This document shows, piece after piece, positions 31,198 to 39,260 of a DNA stretch of 44,524 bases (positions are counted from its first letter, which is position 1; each line of letters starts with the position of its first letter). Source of the stretch: Fibrobacterota bacterium. Lineage in GTDB: Bacteria; Fibrobacterota; Fibrobacteria; UBA11236. The stretch covers positions 1 to 44,524 of the forward strand of contig JAEKLQ010000058.1 in the NCBI GenBank assembly GCA_019509785.1, written 5' to 3'. The notes beneath the pieces were generated by a model. The model was not told where the DNA came from. It did no database searches and saw nothing but the letters and a program-made list of their open reading frames with translations. A program made the position numbers and the translations under genes.

Positions 31198-32559
31198 ATG
31201 GCCTTTTTCGCCCTGCCTCCCAGCGGAAATGCCACGCCCCCCGCCTTCCTGTTGCGCGCCGGCGATCCCGGTTTCGCCGCCTCCTTCGCGGAGCATATCG
31301 GCCGCAACGAAAACGGCATCCTGCTGACCGACTCGGGAACCTCGGCTTTGTACGTCGTTTTCCGCGCCGTGGCCGCCTTACGGGGCCGGGGGGGCCGGGG
31401 GCGCGTGGCGGTGCCGGCGTGGTGCTGCCCATCGGTCCCACAGGCGGCCCTCCAGGCCGGACTGGAACCGGTGCTGGTCGATCTCGATGCGACCACCCTG
31501 GCGTACGCGCCGGATTCCCTGGAAGCGGCGCGCGCGCATCCCTCCGGGCTGGCCGCCGTCCTCCTGGTGCATTTCTTCGGAAGGGAGGCGGTCCGTCCCG
31601 GCGGCGACTGGGGCGAGGTCCTATTCATCCGCGATTGCGCCCAGGACTTCGATTACAATCCCGCTCCGCTGGAATCGGCTCCTTGCATCTATAGCTTCGG
31701 CCGCGGCAAGGCGCTGAACGCCGGCCACGGGGGCGCCCTATGCCTCCCGCCCCCGGGCCCCTTCGCCGATGCCTGCCGCGGCGCCTACGCGGAGCTTTCC
31801 GTCAGCGGCGCGCGGCCCTTGGCCAAAGCCCTGGCCATCAACGTCCTCTCGCGTCCCCGCCTGTACTGGGCCGTCAGGGCCCTGCCCGGCCTCGGCATCG
31901 GCGCCACCGTTTGGGACGCGCCCTTGTCCTTCGCCCGCCTATCGCCCGCCTTCCCGCGCTTGGGATCGGCCTGCCTGGAAGGCTACCTGCAACGCCGGAA
32001 CGGCTATCGCGGTTTGATCGCGCGTTACCGGGCCTTGGCCCTCGCCTGCGATCCGGCGCGGGCGCGGGCCGCAGGGGCCGCTTTGGAATCCGCCGGGACC
32101 GAGCTGGAATCCGTTCCCGTGCGCTTTCCCTTGCTCTTCGAGGATGCGGCCTTGCGGGAGCAATTCCATGCCGCCGTCAAGGCGCGTTTCGGGGGGGTAA
32201 CGCGCATGTATCCCGCCATCCTCGCGGAGCTCCCCGGCGCGCCCCGGGATCTGGCCGGCGCCGACGGCGATCCTTACGACCCCAAGGCCTTTCCGGGAGC
32301 CCGTCGGGTGGCCCGGGAAATCCTGACCCTGCCGGTGGCGGCGGATCTGATGGGCCGCGAGGACGCGTTCCTGGCCTATTTGGAGGGCTTGCTGCGGAAG
32401 GCGGGGGCGCTCCGTGCTCCCGTAGCCGATGCCAAGGGGATGGAGCCGGGGGGCGCAAGGGCCGGGTCGGGAACCGAGGTGCCGGCGGGGGCCGAGGGTC
32501 GCGATTGGGCGCCGGGGCGCGAACGCGTGAGCCGGCCGGCGCTGTTCCCGGCGCCGTAA
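31198..32559 (+). CDS. DegT/DnrJ/EryC1/StrS-type sugar aminotransferase
   Basis: 453 residues from ATG 31198; a GTG at 31156 is an alternative, and neither has a strong Shine-Dalgarno. A PLP fold-type-I pattern: LTDSGTSALYVVFRAVAAL (cofactor phosphate site), VAVPAWCCPSVPQAAL, FIRDCAQDF (Asp near the pyridine N) and YSFGRGKALNAGHGGAL, where Lys is the expected Schiff-base residue. The first 30 residues are unusual for the family. The C-terminal 60 residues are a low-complexity Gly/Ala/Arg tail. It would make an amino sugar for the EPS or a surface glycan, although some members have lost transaminase activity. Confidence 0.82.
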   Translation: MAFFALPPSGNATPPAFLLRAGDPGFAASFAEHIGRNENGILLTDSGTSALYVVFRAVAALRGRGGRGRVAVPAWCCPSVPQAALQAGLEPVLVDLDATTLAYAPDSLEAARAHPSGLAAVLLVHFFGREAVRPGGDWGEVLFIRDCAQDFDYNPAPLESAPCIYSFGRGKALNAGHGGALCLPPPGPFADACRGAYAELSVSGARPLAKALAINVLSRPRLYWAVRALPGLGIGATVWDAPLSFARLSPAFPRLGSACLEGYLQRRNGYRGLIARYRALALACDPARARAAGAALESAGTELESVPVRFPLLFEDAALREQFHAAVKARFGGVTRMYPAILAELPGAPRDLAGADGDPYDPKAFPGARRVAREILTLPVAADLMGREDAFLAYLEGLLRKAGALRAPVADAKGMEPGGARAGSGTEVPAGAEGRDWAPGRERVSRPALFPAP

Positions 32560-32598
32560 CCGACAGGGTACCGTTTCACACGGGTTACCTTGGTCCGG

Positions 32599-32988
32599 CT
32601 AGACGTTCACCTTGTAGGCGAGTTCGAGCTCGTCGCCCAGCTTCCCGCGGATGCCCCAGCAACGCCGGGGCGATTCGAAAATCGTGACCTCGAGATCGTT
32701 GGGATGCATCCCGAATTCCGATTGCGCGTCGTCCATGAGTTTGCGCAGGAGGGCCTTAAGGGCCACGGGCGAACGACCCTCGAAAAGGGAGATCTCGATG
32801 ATGGTGTACGCCGAAGTCCGATCCGAGGGATAGAGGAAGTCCTCCCCGTCCAAAGGGAAAAAGCGCTGGAAACGTTTGTCCTTGGGCAGGCTCAACGCCG
32901 CGACCACGGCGTTTTGGATGAGATCGGACCAGCGGGCCCGGTTCGGGACCAGGACTTCGCGGCGGCCGTAAATCTTAACCTGTGCCAT
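32599..32988 (-). CDS. Tautomerase-superfamily (MIF/4-OT-like) protein
   Basis: 129 residues. The pattern VKIYGRREVL, KDKRFQRFFPLDGEDFLYPSDRTSAYTIIEISLFEGRS and NDLEVTIFESPRRCWGIRGKLGDEL is typical of tautomerase-like proteins of this length. The residue after Met is Ala, so the catalytic N-terminal proline of the classic family is absent. It begins 5 bases after prsR, with AGGAGG inside the end of prsR, so it is likely translated from the prsK-prsR transcript. A role in the exosortase regulatory pathway would be new; simple hitch-hiking is equally possible. Confidence 0.85.
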   Translation of the reverse strand: MAQVKIYGRREVLVPNRARWSDLIQNAVVAALSLPKDKRFQRFFPLDGEDFLYPSDRTSAYTIIEISLFEGRSPVALKALLRKLMDDAQSEFGMHPNDLEVTIFESPRRCWGIRGKLGDELELAYKVNV

Positions 32989-32993
32989 GGCCC

Positions 32994-34394
32994 TCAGCCT
33001 CCTACGCTGGAAGAGGGGGATTGAGACTCAGGCGGCCGGTCTTCCATCTTGGCCTCCATGGAAACCGTGATGCCGTTCTTCTTCATCATGTCGTATAAGG
33101 TGGGGCGCGTGAGGCCGGTGACCTTGGCGGCCAGGCTGATGTTGCCTTTGGCCTGCTTGAGGGCGTTGAGGAGGAAATTGCGGTCGAACATCTGCCGCGC
33201 TTCGCGGTAGCTGAGGACGGTGAAGGAGGTCTCCGAAAGCTGCAAATCCTCGGGCTCGATGACCTGGTTGGCGCAGGTGATGGAGGCGCGGTTCAGCTTG
33301 TTCTCCAGTTCGCGCACGTTGCCGGGCCAGCTGTAATTCATCAGCATCTGCTCGGCGCGCTTGGAAAGCTTCAGGCGCGCCTGGTTGAACTTCAGGCGGT
33401 TGGCCTCGATGATCTTGGCGGCGATGAAGGGGATGTCGTCCTTGCGATCCCGCAGGGGCGGCAGATGGATCTCGAACTCGCTGAGGCGGTAATAGAGATC
33501 GGTCCGCATGGCGGGATTGTCCTTCTCCGCCAGGTTGGTCTTGTTGGTGGCGGCGATGATGCGGACGTTCAAGCTGCGGAAAGCGGTCTCCCCTACGCGC
33601 TGCAGCTTCTGGTCCTGCAGGAAGCGCAGCAGCTTCACTTGCAAGGCCATGGGCATGTCCCCGATTTCGTCGAGGAACAGGGTTCCCTTGTTGGCCGATT
33701 CGATGAGCCCCATCTTGTCGGTGTTGGCCCCGGTGAAGGCGCCCTTCACGTAGCCGAACAGTTCCGATTCCATCAGGCTGGCCGGGATGGAGCCGCAGTT
33801 AATGGGTACGAAAATCTCGTTGCGGCGCGGGCTGTGGAAATGCACGGCGCGCGCGCACAGCTCCTTGCCGGTCCCGCTCTCGCCGGTGATGAGGACGTTC
33901 ACGTCCGTCTTCGCCAGCTTGCGGATGTTGTCGAAGATCTTCCGCATCAGATCGCTTTGCCCGATCATGAGGTTGTCCGCCTCGCTGGGCAGGCCCTGCG
34001 CCGCCTTCTCCTCGGCCGGCTTCTCCAGGGTGGCCATGCGGCAGGCCCGCGCCAGGATCACTTTCAACTCATCGATGTCGATCGGCTTCTGCAGGTAGTC
34101 GAAGGCGCCGCGTTCCACCGCGCGGCGGCCCAGATCGGCGCTATTGTTCGAGGTATTCACGATGATCTTGGCCAGGCGATCCTCGCGCAAGACCGCGTCG
34201 ATGATCTCCAGCCCCCGCTCAGGCTTGTTCTCCAGGCCCATGTCCAGGCAAATGACGCCGGGCTTCTGCCGCCGCACCGCGTCCAAGCAGCCCTCCAGGG
34301 TCTCGGCCTCGAGCACCTCGAAGTCCGAGTTCAGGGCCCATTTCATTTGTTCGCGCAGGCCCACGTTGTCTTCCACGAGAAGGAGCTTGATCAT
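32994..34394 (-). CDS. prsR: PEP-CTERM system sigma-54-dependent response regulator PrsR
   Basis: 466 residues. Receiver domain with acidic pair Glu8/Asp9, phospho-acceptor Asp51 (VICLDMGLE) and Lys103 (FDYLQKP). AAA+ domain with Walker A GESGTGKE (171-178), the sigma-54 contact loop GAFTGA (218-223) and GTLFLDEIGDMP. The C-terminal Fis-type helix-turn-helix (GNISLAAKVTGLTRPTLYDMMKKNGI) is followed by a Ser-rich tail. It activates sigma-54 promoters after phosphorylation, most likely by the adjacent PrsK. Its likely target in the window is the -24/-12 promoter of the PEP-CTERM gene. The ATG is preceded by TTCCCCCC with no Shine-Dalgarno, 89 bases after prsK. Confidence 0.93.
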   Translation of the reverse strand: MIKLLLVEDNVGLREQMKWALNSDFEVLEAETLEGCLDAVRRQKPGVICLDMGLENKPERGLEIIDAVLREDRLAKIIVNTSNNSADLGRRAVERGAFDYLQKPIDIDELKVILARACRMATLEKPAEEKAAQGLPSEADNLMIGQSDLMRKIFDNIRKLAKTDVNVLITGESGTGKELCARAVHFHSPRRNEIFVPINCGSIPASLMESELFGYVKGAFTGANTDKMGLIESANKGTLFLDEIGDMPMALQVKLLRFLQDQKLQRVGETAFRSLNVRIIAATNKTNLAEKDNPAMRTDLYYRLSEFEIHLPPLRDRKDDIPFIAAKIIEANRLKFNQARLKLSKRAEQMLMNYSWPGNVRELENKLNRASITCANQVIEPEDLQLSETSFTVLSYREARQMFDRNFLLNALKQAKGNISLAAKVTGLTRPTLYDMMKKNGITVSMEAKMEDRPPESQSPSSSVGG

Positions 34395-34483
34395 GGGGGG
34401 AAAGATAACAAGCGGGCGGGAGGGACGGGTCGAATGGTTCCGGCGCGCGCGTAAATCCGCGCCGGGACGGAGCTGGAAAGGGC

Positions 34484-36664
34484 TTATCCCGTTCCCAAGA
34501 GGATGCAGAACTCCGTCCCCTTGCCCAATTCCGAATGCGCCAGGATGCGCCCGCCCATTTGCTCGACCAGGGTCTTGCATTGGTACAGGCCGATCCCCAC
34601 GCCCTTTTCCTTGGTGGTCGCGAAGGGCTGGAACAGGCGCCGCCGCACGAATTCGGGATCCATGCCCGCGCCGTCGTCCTCGACCATGATCCAGGCCGCG
34701 TAGCTGGCGAAAAACCGTTCGCCGCCCCCGAAGAGATCCCGCAGGCGCTGGGGCGCGCCTTCGGCCAGGTACCCGAAGGAAAGGCGCAGCCTGCCCCGGG
34801 GCGAGGCTTCGCCGTCCCGGCGCATGGCCTCCAGCGAATTGGTGACGAGGTTGCGGACCACGAAGAACAGGGCTTGCCGATCCATGGGGACCGCCGAAGC
34901 CCCGCGGCCTTCGAGGGCGAAACCCACCTGGGGCAGGGAGGCCAGGCCGGAATTCTGGACCACCTCTTCCAACAGCGGCCGCAAGGGGGCATGCGCCAGC
35001 TTCACCTCTTGCGTTTTCGGGGCCACCGCCAGGCGATCGATCAGCCCTTGCAGGTTCACGGCGCAACTCTTGACCGAGGCCAGCATGCTGGCTTGGAAGG
35101 CCGGATTGCCCAGGTTCTTCTCGGCGTTCCTCATCAACAGGTTCAGGGTCGCGATCTGGTTCTTGATATCGTGGATGATGAAGGAGGCCACGTGGTGGAA
35201 CGACTCGAACTGCTTGCGCTCGATGCGTTCCTGGAGCACGCGGTTCTTGAAGAGCGCATCGCCGATGGAAGTGGAAAAGACCTCGATGAGGGCGAGATCC
35301 TCCGAGTCGAAGGCCTCCCCCCCGCTGCGGCCCTGCAAGGCGAGGATGCCCCCCAACCGCTCCCCGATGAAGACCGGGAAGGCGCCGTCCAGGCGCAATT
35401 CCTCGACCAGGGGCTCCTTGCGCGCGGCCTGCCGGCGCGCGCGGCCCGCATCGTCCTCGGCCACCAGATCCAAAGGACGCCCGTCGGCGACCAGTTCGCG
35501 CGCCAGCGGGCTGTCGCCGCTGATCACCAGCCCGCGCCGCGTCGCCTCTTCCTTGTTCTCATGCTGGTAGAAATTCCCGTCCTGCCAATCGAGCAGGAAG
35601 AAGTAGGCGTCCTCGACGTTCACCGAGTATTTCATGTTCTCGATCAATTCGGTAATGGCGCCGTCCACGTCCGCGCCCGACCTGGACGTCTTATGCTGGC
35701 GGAAGAATTGCTCCTGGTAATCGTACTTGCGCGAGTAGAACCGGCTGTTGATCCAATCGCTGATGTGCCGGCGCATGGTGCCGGAGCCCAGCACCAGCAC
35801 GGCCAGGAAGCAAAGGGAAAAGCCCACCAGAAAGCGATCGAAATAAGTGAAGTCCAGGTGTAGCCATTGGAAGGCCAGGATGGTGAGGGCCACGCCCAGG
35901 AAGGCCGCCCCGGTGAGGAAGACGGTGGCCGAGGAATACAAGGTGCCGCGCGGGATGGCGATGCGTTCCGAGCCCAGGCGGTAGCGGAGGAAGCCGGCCA
36001 GGATCACCGGATACACCACTCCGTAAACCACCGAAGAGGCTTCCGCGAAATGTTCCGGCAACTCGCGGTAGATCAGCACTTTCGAGAAATAGAGGATATG
36101 GAAGACGGACAGGCTGCCCAAGCCGATGAAGCAGAGCCGGCCGATGCGCCGCTGGTAATCCTTGGCGAAACGGTAGGTGCTTTCCAGCAGGTAAAGCGTG
36201 TAGACCGCCGTCAGCACGCGCATGGCGGGGATCAGTATCGCCGGACCCGTGAACAGGATGCTCGACAGGCCCAGGGAACCCGTGGCGGAAACATGGCCCG
36301 GCAGCCATAGCGCCGCCATGGCCGCCGCCGTGCCGAAGGCGGCCACCGAATAAAGCGAAACCTTCAGGCTTCCCCAGGCCAGGGAAGGCCCATCGCCCTC
36401 GTCGCGCAGGAAATGCCGGGCCAACTCCAGGATGCCCAGGGAGATCAGCAGTCCGATGAGCTGCAAGGCGAGCTGGTAATGGTACCAGACCGCGTTCTCC
36501 CTGGCGAACACGGCCCCCCAACCGAACCAGAGGTGGGCGACGAACAGGCCGGAAAGCCCTGCCAGTACGACGCGCAAGGCGGTCCGGTAGGATCGGAAAA
36601 GGACCAGGAAGCCTAGCGCCAAGTCGAGGAGGGTGCCGACCAGGAGGAAGGCGAGGGTAAGCAT
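34484..36664 (-). CDS. prsK: PEP-CTERM system membrane histidine kinase PrsK
   Basis: 726 residues. The N-terminal 300 residues hold about eight membrane helices. A GAF-like domain follows (about 330-480; VEDAYFFLLDWQDG, FIGERLGGILALQG), then the kinase core. The H-box is FIIHDIKNQIATL with phospho-accepting His near residue 498. The N-box is VVRNLVTNSLEAM, and the G-boxes are VEDDGAGMDPE and EKGVGIGLYQCKTLVEQMGG. This exact layout is the known PrsK architecture found with exosortases. It should phosphorylate PrsR. The stimulus is unknown; the many membrane helices suggest an envelope signal. It follows Wzz-kinase copy 2 by 39 bases, with a palindrome at the junction. Confidence 0.93.
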   Translation of the reverse strand: MLTLAFLLVGTLLDLALGFLVLFRSYRTALRVVLAGLSGLFVAHLWFGWGAVFARENAVWYHYQLALQLIGLLISLGILELARHFLRDEGDGPSLAWGSLKVSLYSVAAFGTAAAMAALWLPGHVSATGSLGLSSILFTGPAILIPAMRVLTAVYTLYLLESTYRFAKDYQRRIGRLCFIGLGSLSVFHILYFSKVLIYRELPEHFAEASSVVYGVVYPVILAGFLRYRLGSERIAIPRGTLYSSATVFLTGAAFLGVALTILAFQWLHLDFTYFDRFLVGFSLCFLAVLVLGSGTMRRHISDWINSRFYSRKYDYQEQFFRQHKTSRSGADVDGAITELIENMKYSVNVEDAYFFLLDWQDGNFYQHENKEEATRRGLVISGDSPLARELVADGRPLDLVAEDDAGRARRQAARKEPLVEELRLDGAFPVFIGERLGGILALQGRSGGEAFDSEDLALIEVFSTSIGDALFKNRVLQERIERKQFESFHHVASFIIHDIKNQIATLNLLMRNAEKNLGNPAFQASMLASVKSCAVNLQGLIDRLAVAPKTQEVKLAHAPLRPLLEEVVQNSGLASLPQVGFALEGRGASAVPMDRQALFFVVRNLVTNSLEAMRRDGEASPRGRLRLSFGYLAEGAPQRLRDLFGGGERFFASYAAWIMVEDDGAGMDPEFVRRRLFQPFATTKEKGVGIGLYQCKTLVEQMGGRILAHSELGKGTEFCILLGTG

Positions 36665-36680
36665 GGGCTGGTCCGCGCCT

Positions 36681-36706
36681 TAGTGCTCAGTCATGACCGA
36701 GTACTA
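36681..36706. promoter_or_regulatory. 26-base imperfect palindrome between Wzz-kinase copy 2 and prsK
   Basis: The element is centred on GTCATGAC and is symmetric at 22 of 26 positions, with TAGT and ACTA at the ends. It includes the stop codon of the Wzz-kinase gene and ends 17 bases before the prsK start codon. Its position suits an operator or RNA hairpin that sets prsK expression apart from the upstream gene. No T-run follows it. Confidence 0.45.
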
Positions 36707-39160
36707 GCCCGCCTCCGCTTCGGGGGCGGATTGGACTTGGTAGTAGTACGAGTACTTCCGGTACCGGTTCTCCTCGAAAGGGGAGATTTTCGATCCGTTC
36801 AGGATGCATGAGACCCTGGCGTTGCGCTCGAACAAGATGTCGACGGCCTCGCGCGCCTCGCGCGCGGCGGTGACGCCCGAGCGGCAGACGAAAACCACGC
36901 CGTCCACCTGGTCCGCCAGGGAGAGGGGTTCCGGCGTGATCATGACGGGAGGCATGTCGAGGATGACGACGTCGAATTGGCTGCGGGCCATCTCGACGAA
37001 AGCCTTGAAACGATCGGAACCCACCAACTCCCCCGCGTTGGCGTTCGGCGATTTGCGCGGAGCCACCACCAGGTTCCGCTGCAAGGTAGGCTGGAAAACG
37101 AGGCTCGCGGATTCCAGGAAGTGCCCGGCCTCGATGTCGGGCTGATCGAGGATGGTGTCCAGGCCGGTGGCCACGTGCAAGTTGAAGATCTTGGCGACCC
37201 TCCCCAGGCGGAAATCGGCGTCGATGAGGAGGGTACGTTTCCCCTTGCGGGCGAAAGTCACGGCCAGGTTGGCCGCGCAGGTGGACTTGCCCTCATGCGG
37301 CCGGCACGAGGTGATCAGCAGGCAGAACTTCCCGGGCGCGCCCGCGTTGCGGAAGCCATTCTCGATTTCTTCCCGGATCATACGGAAGGCTTCCACGTCT
37401 TCCAACCGCGACATCCCGCCGTGGATGATCAGCATGGGGTCGACCGCGGGCTTGCGCGAGTCGCCCTCTTCCTCGCCCTTCTTATACTTGAGCTTACGCT
37501 CGGCGATGACCCCGAGGACCTTCAGCCCCAGCAAACGCGTTACGTCTTCCTTGGTCCAGATGCGGATGAAAACCAGGGACCAGGCCAGCACCAGGCCGGG
37601 GATGAGGATAAAAAGCAGGGCGACCGCCGCCGCCGCGATCAGCAAACGCGTTTTGGTGGAAGGCGGATAGTAGATGGCCGGGCGGGCGGGATCCACCACC
37701 GACACCTTGAAGAACTCCGACCCGGTCACCAGCTTGGCGCGGTTGTAGCTTTCCAGCAGGCGATCGTAGATGTTCTGGTTGTTCTTGTTGACGTTGTTCA
37801 GGCGCTCGAGCTCCAGTTGGATCTTGACGGGGGGCCGGTAGTTCTGGCGCGGCGCGGTGGTGGCGACCCGGGCCCGCGCTTGCGCGAGTTCCTGGTCGAT
37901 GCGCTTTACCAACGAGCCTTCCGCCCCCTCGAGCTGGCGGTAGAGGGAATCCTTCTCCGCCTCCGCTTCCTTGATGCGGGGATGATCGGGGCCCAGGGTG
38001 GCCCGCAAGCTCTGCTGCCGCGCGTTCACCTCTTGCAGGCTCGCCCTCAGGATGCCCGCTTTCGCTTCGCCCGCCTGCGCCATTTCCCCCAACAGTTCGA
38101 GGGCCCAGAAATAACGCCGCTCGGGCGTTGCGTCGGGTTCCCGCGCCGCGAACGCCTGGACCACCCGCCGCTTCTGGCCCTCCAGCTGATCCATGGTCTG
38201 GCGCGATTCGAGGTAGGTCAGGTTGTCCCCCGCGCTGGGGCCTTGTTGCTGGGACAACTCCGGGTTTTCGGCATAATAATGGGAAAGGTCGTCCTGGCTT
38301 TTTTCCAGGCGTTCCTTGGCCAAGTCCAAATCCTTTTCCATCTGCGCCAGGATGCCCACGTCCTGCACCTCGGTGGTGCCGTAATAGACGTCCAGGAACT
38401 CGCTCTGCAAGGTGGAGAGGATATCGGCGACGAGGAAGGGATCGCGATCCTTAAGGTGGATCTCGAAATTGGTGCCTCCCAGGGGCCGCGCGGAAACGTT
38501 CTTCTTCAGATCCTGGAAGACGGCGTCGAAGGGCATGAAATCCAGATCCACGCGATTGCCGTGCTCCCCGGAAAGGAATTCCGGCGTGAACTGCACGTCC
38601 AGTCCCGGGAAGGAAAGACGGCCCTCGCCCACGATAGGGCCTTGGTGCACCTTGTAATCGGTGGTCGCCCCTACGGGCTTGTAGTTCACCGTGGCTTCGG
38701 TGCCGCGGCCGGACAAAACGATGGTGTAACGTTCCAGCCCCAGGTTGTCCGTGTATTTCACGTCTTTGAACACCCACTTCTGGAACTGTTCCTTGGTGGC
38801 GATGCGCAGGCGCAATCCCAGCTTGGTAATGGTCCCTTCCAGCACCTGATGGCTGGAGAGGATGCTCAGGATGGATTGGCCCGAGGTGATGGCCACGTCG
38901 CGCATGACGTTGGTCTGGGCGCCGACCACGTCGGGAAAACGCATCACCGTGGTGGCGGAATACGATTTCGGCAAATCGAAAAGGGACAGGGCGATGCCTA
39001 CCGGCGCGGCCACGACGAACCAAGCGATGAGCGCGATCCATTTCCGCATCCAAAGGACGTGGAAAAGGGTGGTGAGCGAGGGGAGCTTGCGCGGACCGGA
39101 GGGGAGATCCTCCATCTCCCCCGCTGGGTGCGCATCGGGAGGCGGGGTTCGGGGGCTCAT
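36704..39160 (-). CDS. Polysaccharide chain-length determinant fused to BY-kinase (Wzz/GumC-Wzc type), copy 2
   Basis: 818 residues. A Wzz domain has its first membrane helix at about 40-60 and LPKSYSATTVMRFPDVVG just after it. A long periplasmic coiled coil follows (about 270-460), and a second membrane helix at about 505-525. The cytoplasmic kinase has Walker A HEGKST (about 623), Walker A' LLIDADFRLG, Walker B VVILDMPP (about 732) and a Tyr-rich tail RYRKYSYYYQVQ. It is homologous over its whole length to the copy at 12.6-15.1 kb, but the coiled coil differs. ATG 39160 is chosen; ATG 39115 (MEDLPSGPRK) is an alternative. Divergent from the TPR gene, it is probably the chain-length regulator of the exosortase-linked polymer. 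Confidence 0.94.
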   Translation of the reverse strand: MSPRTPPPDAHPAGEMEDLPSGPRKLPSLTTLFHVLWMRKWIALIAWFVVAAPVGIALSLFDLPKSYSATTVMRFPDVVGAQTNVMRDVAITSGQSILSILSSHQVLEGTITKLGLRLRIATKEQFQKWVFKDVKYTDNLGLERYTIVLSGRGTEATVNYKPVGATTDYKVHQGPIVGEGRLSFPGLDVQFTPEFLSGEHGNRVDLDFMPFDAVFQDLKKNVSARPLGGTNFEIHLKDRDPFLVADILSTLQSEFLDVYYGTTEVQDVGILAQMEKDLDLAKERLEKSQDDLSHYYAENPELSQQQGPSAGDNLTYLESRQTMDQLEGQKRRVVQAFAAREPDATPERRYFWALELLGEMAQAGEAKAGILRASLQEVNARQQSLRATLGPDHPRIKEAEAEKDSLYRQLEGAEGSLVKRIDQELAQARARVATTAPRQNYRPPVKIQLELERLNNVNKNNQNIYDRLLESYNRAKLVTGSEFFKVSVVDPARPAIYYPPSTKTRLLIAAAAVALLFILIPGLVLAWSLVFIRIWTKEDVTRLLGLKVLGVIAERKLKYKKGEEEGDSRKPAVDPMLIIHGGMSRLEDVEAFRMIREEIENGFRNAGAPGKFCLLITSCRPHEGKSTCAANLAVTFARKGKRTLLIDADFRLGRVAKIFNLHVATGLDTILDQPDIEAGHFLESASLVFQPTLQRNLVVAPRKSPNANAGELVGSDRFKAFVEMARSQFDVVILDMPPVMITPEPLSLADQVDGVVFVCRSGVTAAREAREAVDILFERNARVSCILNGSKISPFEENRYRKYSYYYQVQSAPEAEAG

Positions 39161-39260
39161 TTACGGGACCGAAAGATAGATATTAATTTTTTTGGATTGG
39201 AATCCGTGACCGCGCCGGATCCTTCGTCGTAAACTTACCACCGAACAGAACCGGACGGCC

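Noticed and set aside
36977-39232. 751-residue open frame opposite Wzz-kinase copy 2
   Set aside because: Shadow of a conserved gene; low-complexity Val/Gly/Asp/His content and no domain.
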